Notes under the pieces: model-generated
What the model was told of the DNA's origin: nothing
Databases searched by the model: none
The model's input: the letters and a program-made list of their open reading frames with translations, nothing else
Shown: piece by piece, positions 63,784 to 64,000 of the stretch
Numbering within the stretch: position 1 is the stretch's first letter
How the letters are laid out: each line of letters begins with the position of its first letter
Position numbers and translations under genes: made by a program
Source: VAZQ01 sp963725185
GTDB lineage: Bacteria; Pseudomonadota; Alphaproteobacteria; Rhizobiales; Xanthobacteraceae
NCBI GenBank assembly: GCA_963725185.1
Contig: CAVRXO010000006.1
Location: 744,001 to 808,000 of the forward strand
Direction of reading: 5' to 3'
Length of the DNA stretch: 64,000 bases

Positions 63784-64000
63784 ATGGCTGCGAAAGATGT
63801 GAAATTCTCGACCGATGCGCGCGACCGGATGCTGCGCGGCGTCGATATCCTCGCCAATGCGGTGGGCGTGACGCTCGGGCCCAAGGGTCGCAACGTGGTC
63901 ATCGACAAGAGCTTCGGGGCGCCGCGCATCACCAAGGACGGCGTCACGGTGGCGAAGGAGATCGAGCTTGAGGACAAGTTCGAGAACATGGGCGCCCAGA
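63784..64000 (+). CDS. groEL: Chaperonin GroEL (partial, 5' end only)
   Basis: The first 72 codons: AAKDVKFSTDARDRMLRGVD, ILANAVGVTLGPKGRNVVID and KSFGAPRITKDGVTVAKEIE. They include the ATP-binding GPKGRN motif and the DGVTVAK segment. The gene runs off the right edge. CGGAGTGACG precedes the ATG. It is the second gene of the CIRCE-controlled operon. Confidence 0.97.
   Translation, partial: MAAKDVKFSTDARDRMLRGVDILANAVGVTLGPKGRNVVIDKSFGAPRITKDGVTVAKEIELEDKFENMGAQ

Overview
The window is GC-rich, gene-dense DNA from an alphaproteobacterium, most likely Hyphomicrobiales (Bradyrhizobium/Xanthobacteraceae-like). This is inferred from the gene content: rhizobial small proteins (DUF3175, a Gly/His-rich exported protein, a 24-aa membrane peptide), a stand-alone receiver protein of rhizobial type, rhizobial extragenic palindromes, and a CIRCE-controlled groESL operon. 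I saw no tRNA, rRNA, CRISPR, insertion sequence or prophage core.

Layout. 1-1034: part of a periplasmic molybdenum aldehyde oxidoreductase operon (paoA, partial paoB). 1.4-5.6 kb: stress and housekeeping small genes (DUF892, UdgX, DUF3175, a receiver protein). 5.8-26.6 kb: a catabolic/sensing region with solute-binding proteins, two cupins, a dienelactone hydrolase, a cytochrome c-propeller fusion, amidohydrolases, an amidase, a Kelch protein, a GlcG-type protein and a dodecin. 26.8-29.9 kb: an RND pump without a partner. 30.3-47.0 kb: more catabolic operons (alpha/beta hydrolases, SDR, NHL propeller, TauD-type dioxygenase, metallo-beta-lactamase fold, ThDP enzyme, Rieske oxygenase). 47.4-51.1 kb: a GGDEF/EAL protein and a HerA-like ATPase. 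51.4-57.2 kb: a LigB-type dioxygenase with an ArsC-like protein, a lipoprotein, a GlcG-type protein and two binding proteins. 57.6-62.3 kb: a complete branched-chain amino-acid type ABC transporter. 62.4 kb to the end: a VOC protein, groES and the start of groEL.

Two signals dominate. First, a family of exported proteins of about 280 aa occurs five times, plus one diverged relative. Each lies in or beside a locus that encodes tripartite-transporter (Bug/TctC-like) receptors. Six such receptors are present but no TctA/TctB membrane subunits, so these look like repeated receptor-plus-exported-protein modules of unknown function. Second, at least eleven otherwise well-conserved genes carry single-base frameshifts, nearly all of them insertions. 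They include essential parts of the liv operon, which points to systematic sequence error more than to real gene decay.

Taken together the genes suggest a soil or freshwater heterotroph that senses and takes up many organic acids or aromatic and amide compounds and processes them with exported hydrolases and ring-cleaving or ring-hydroxylating oxygenases. Individual substrates cannot be read from the sequence.
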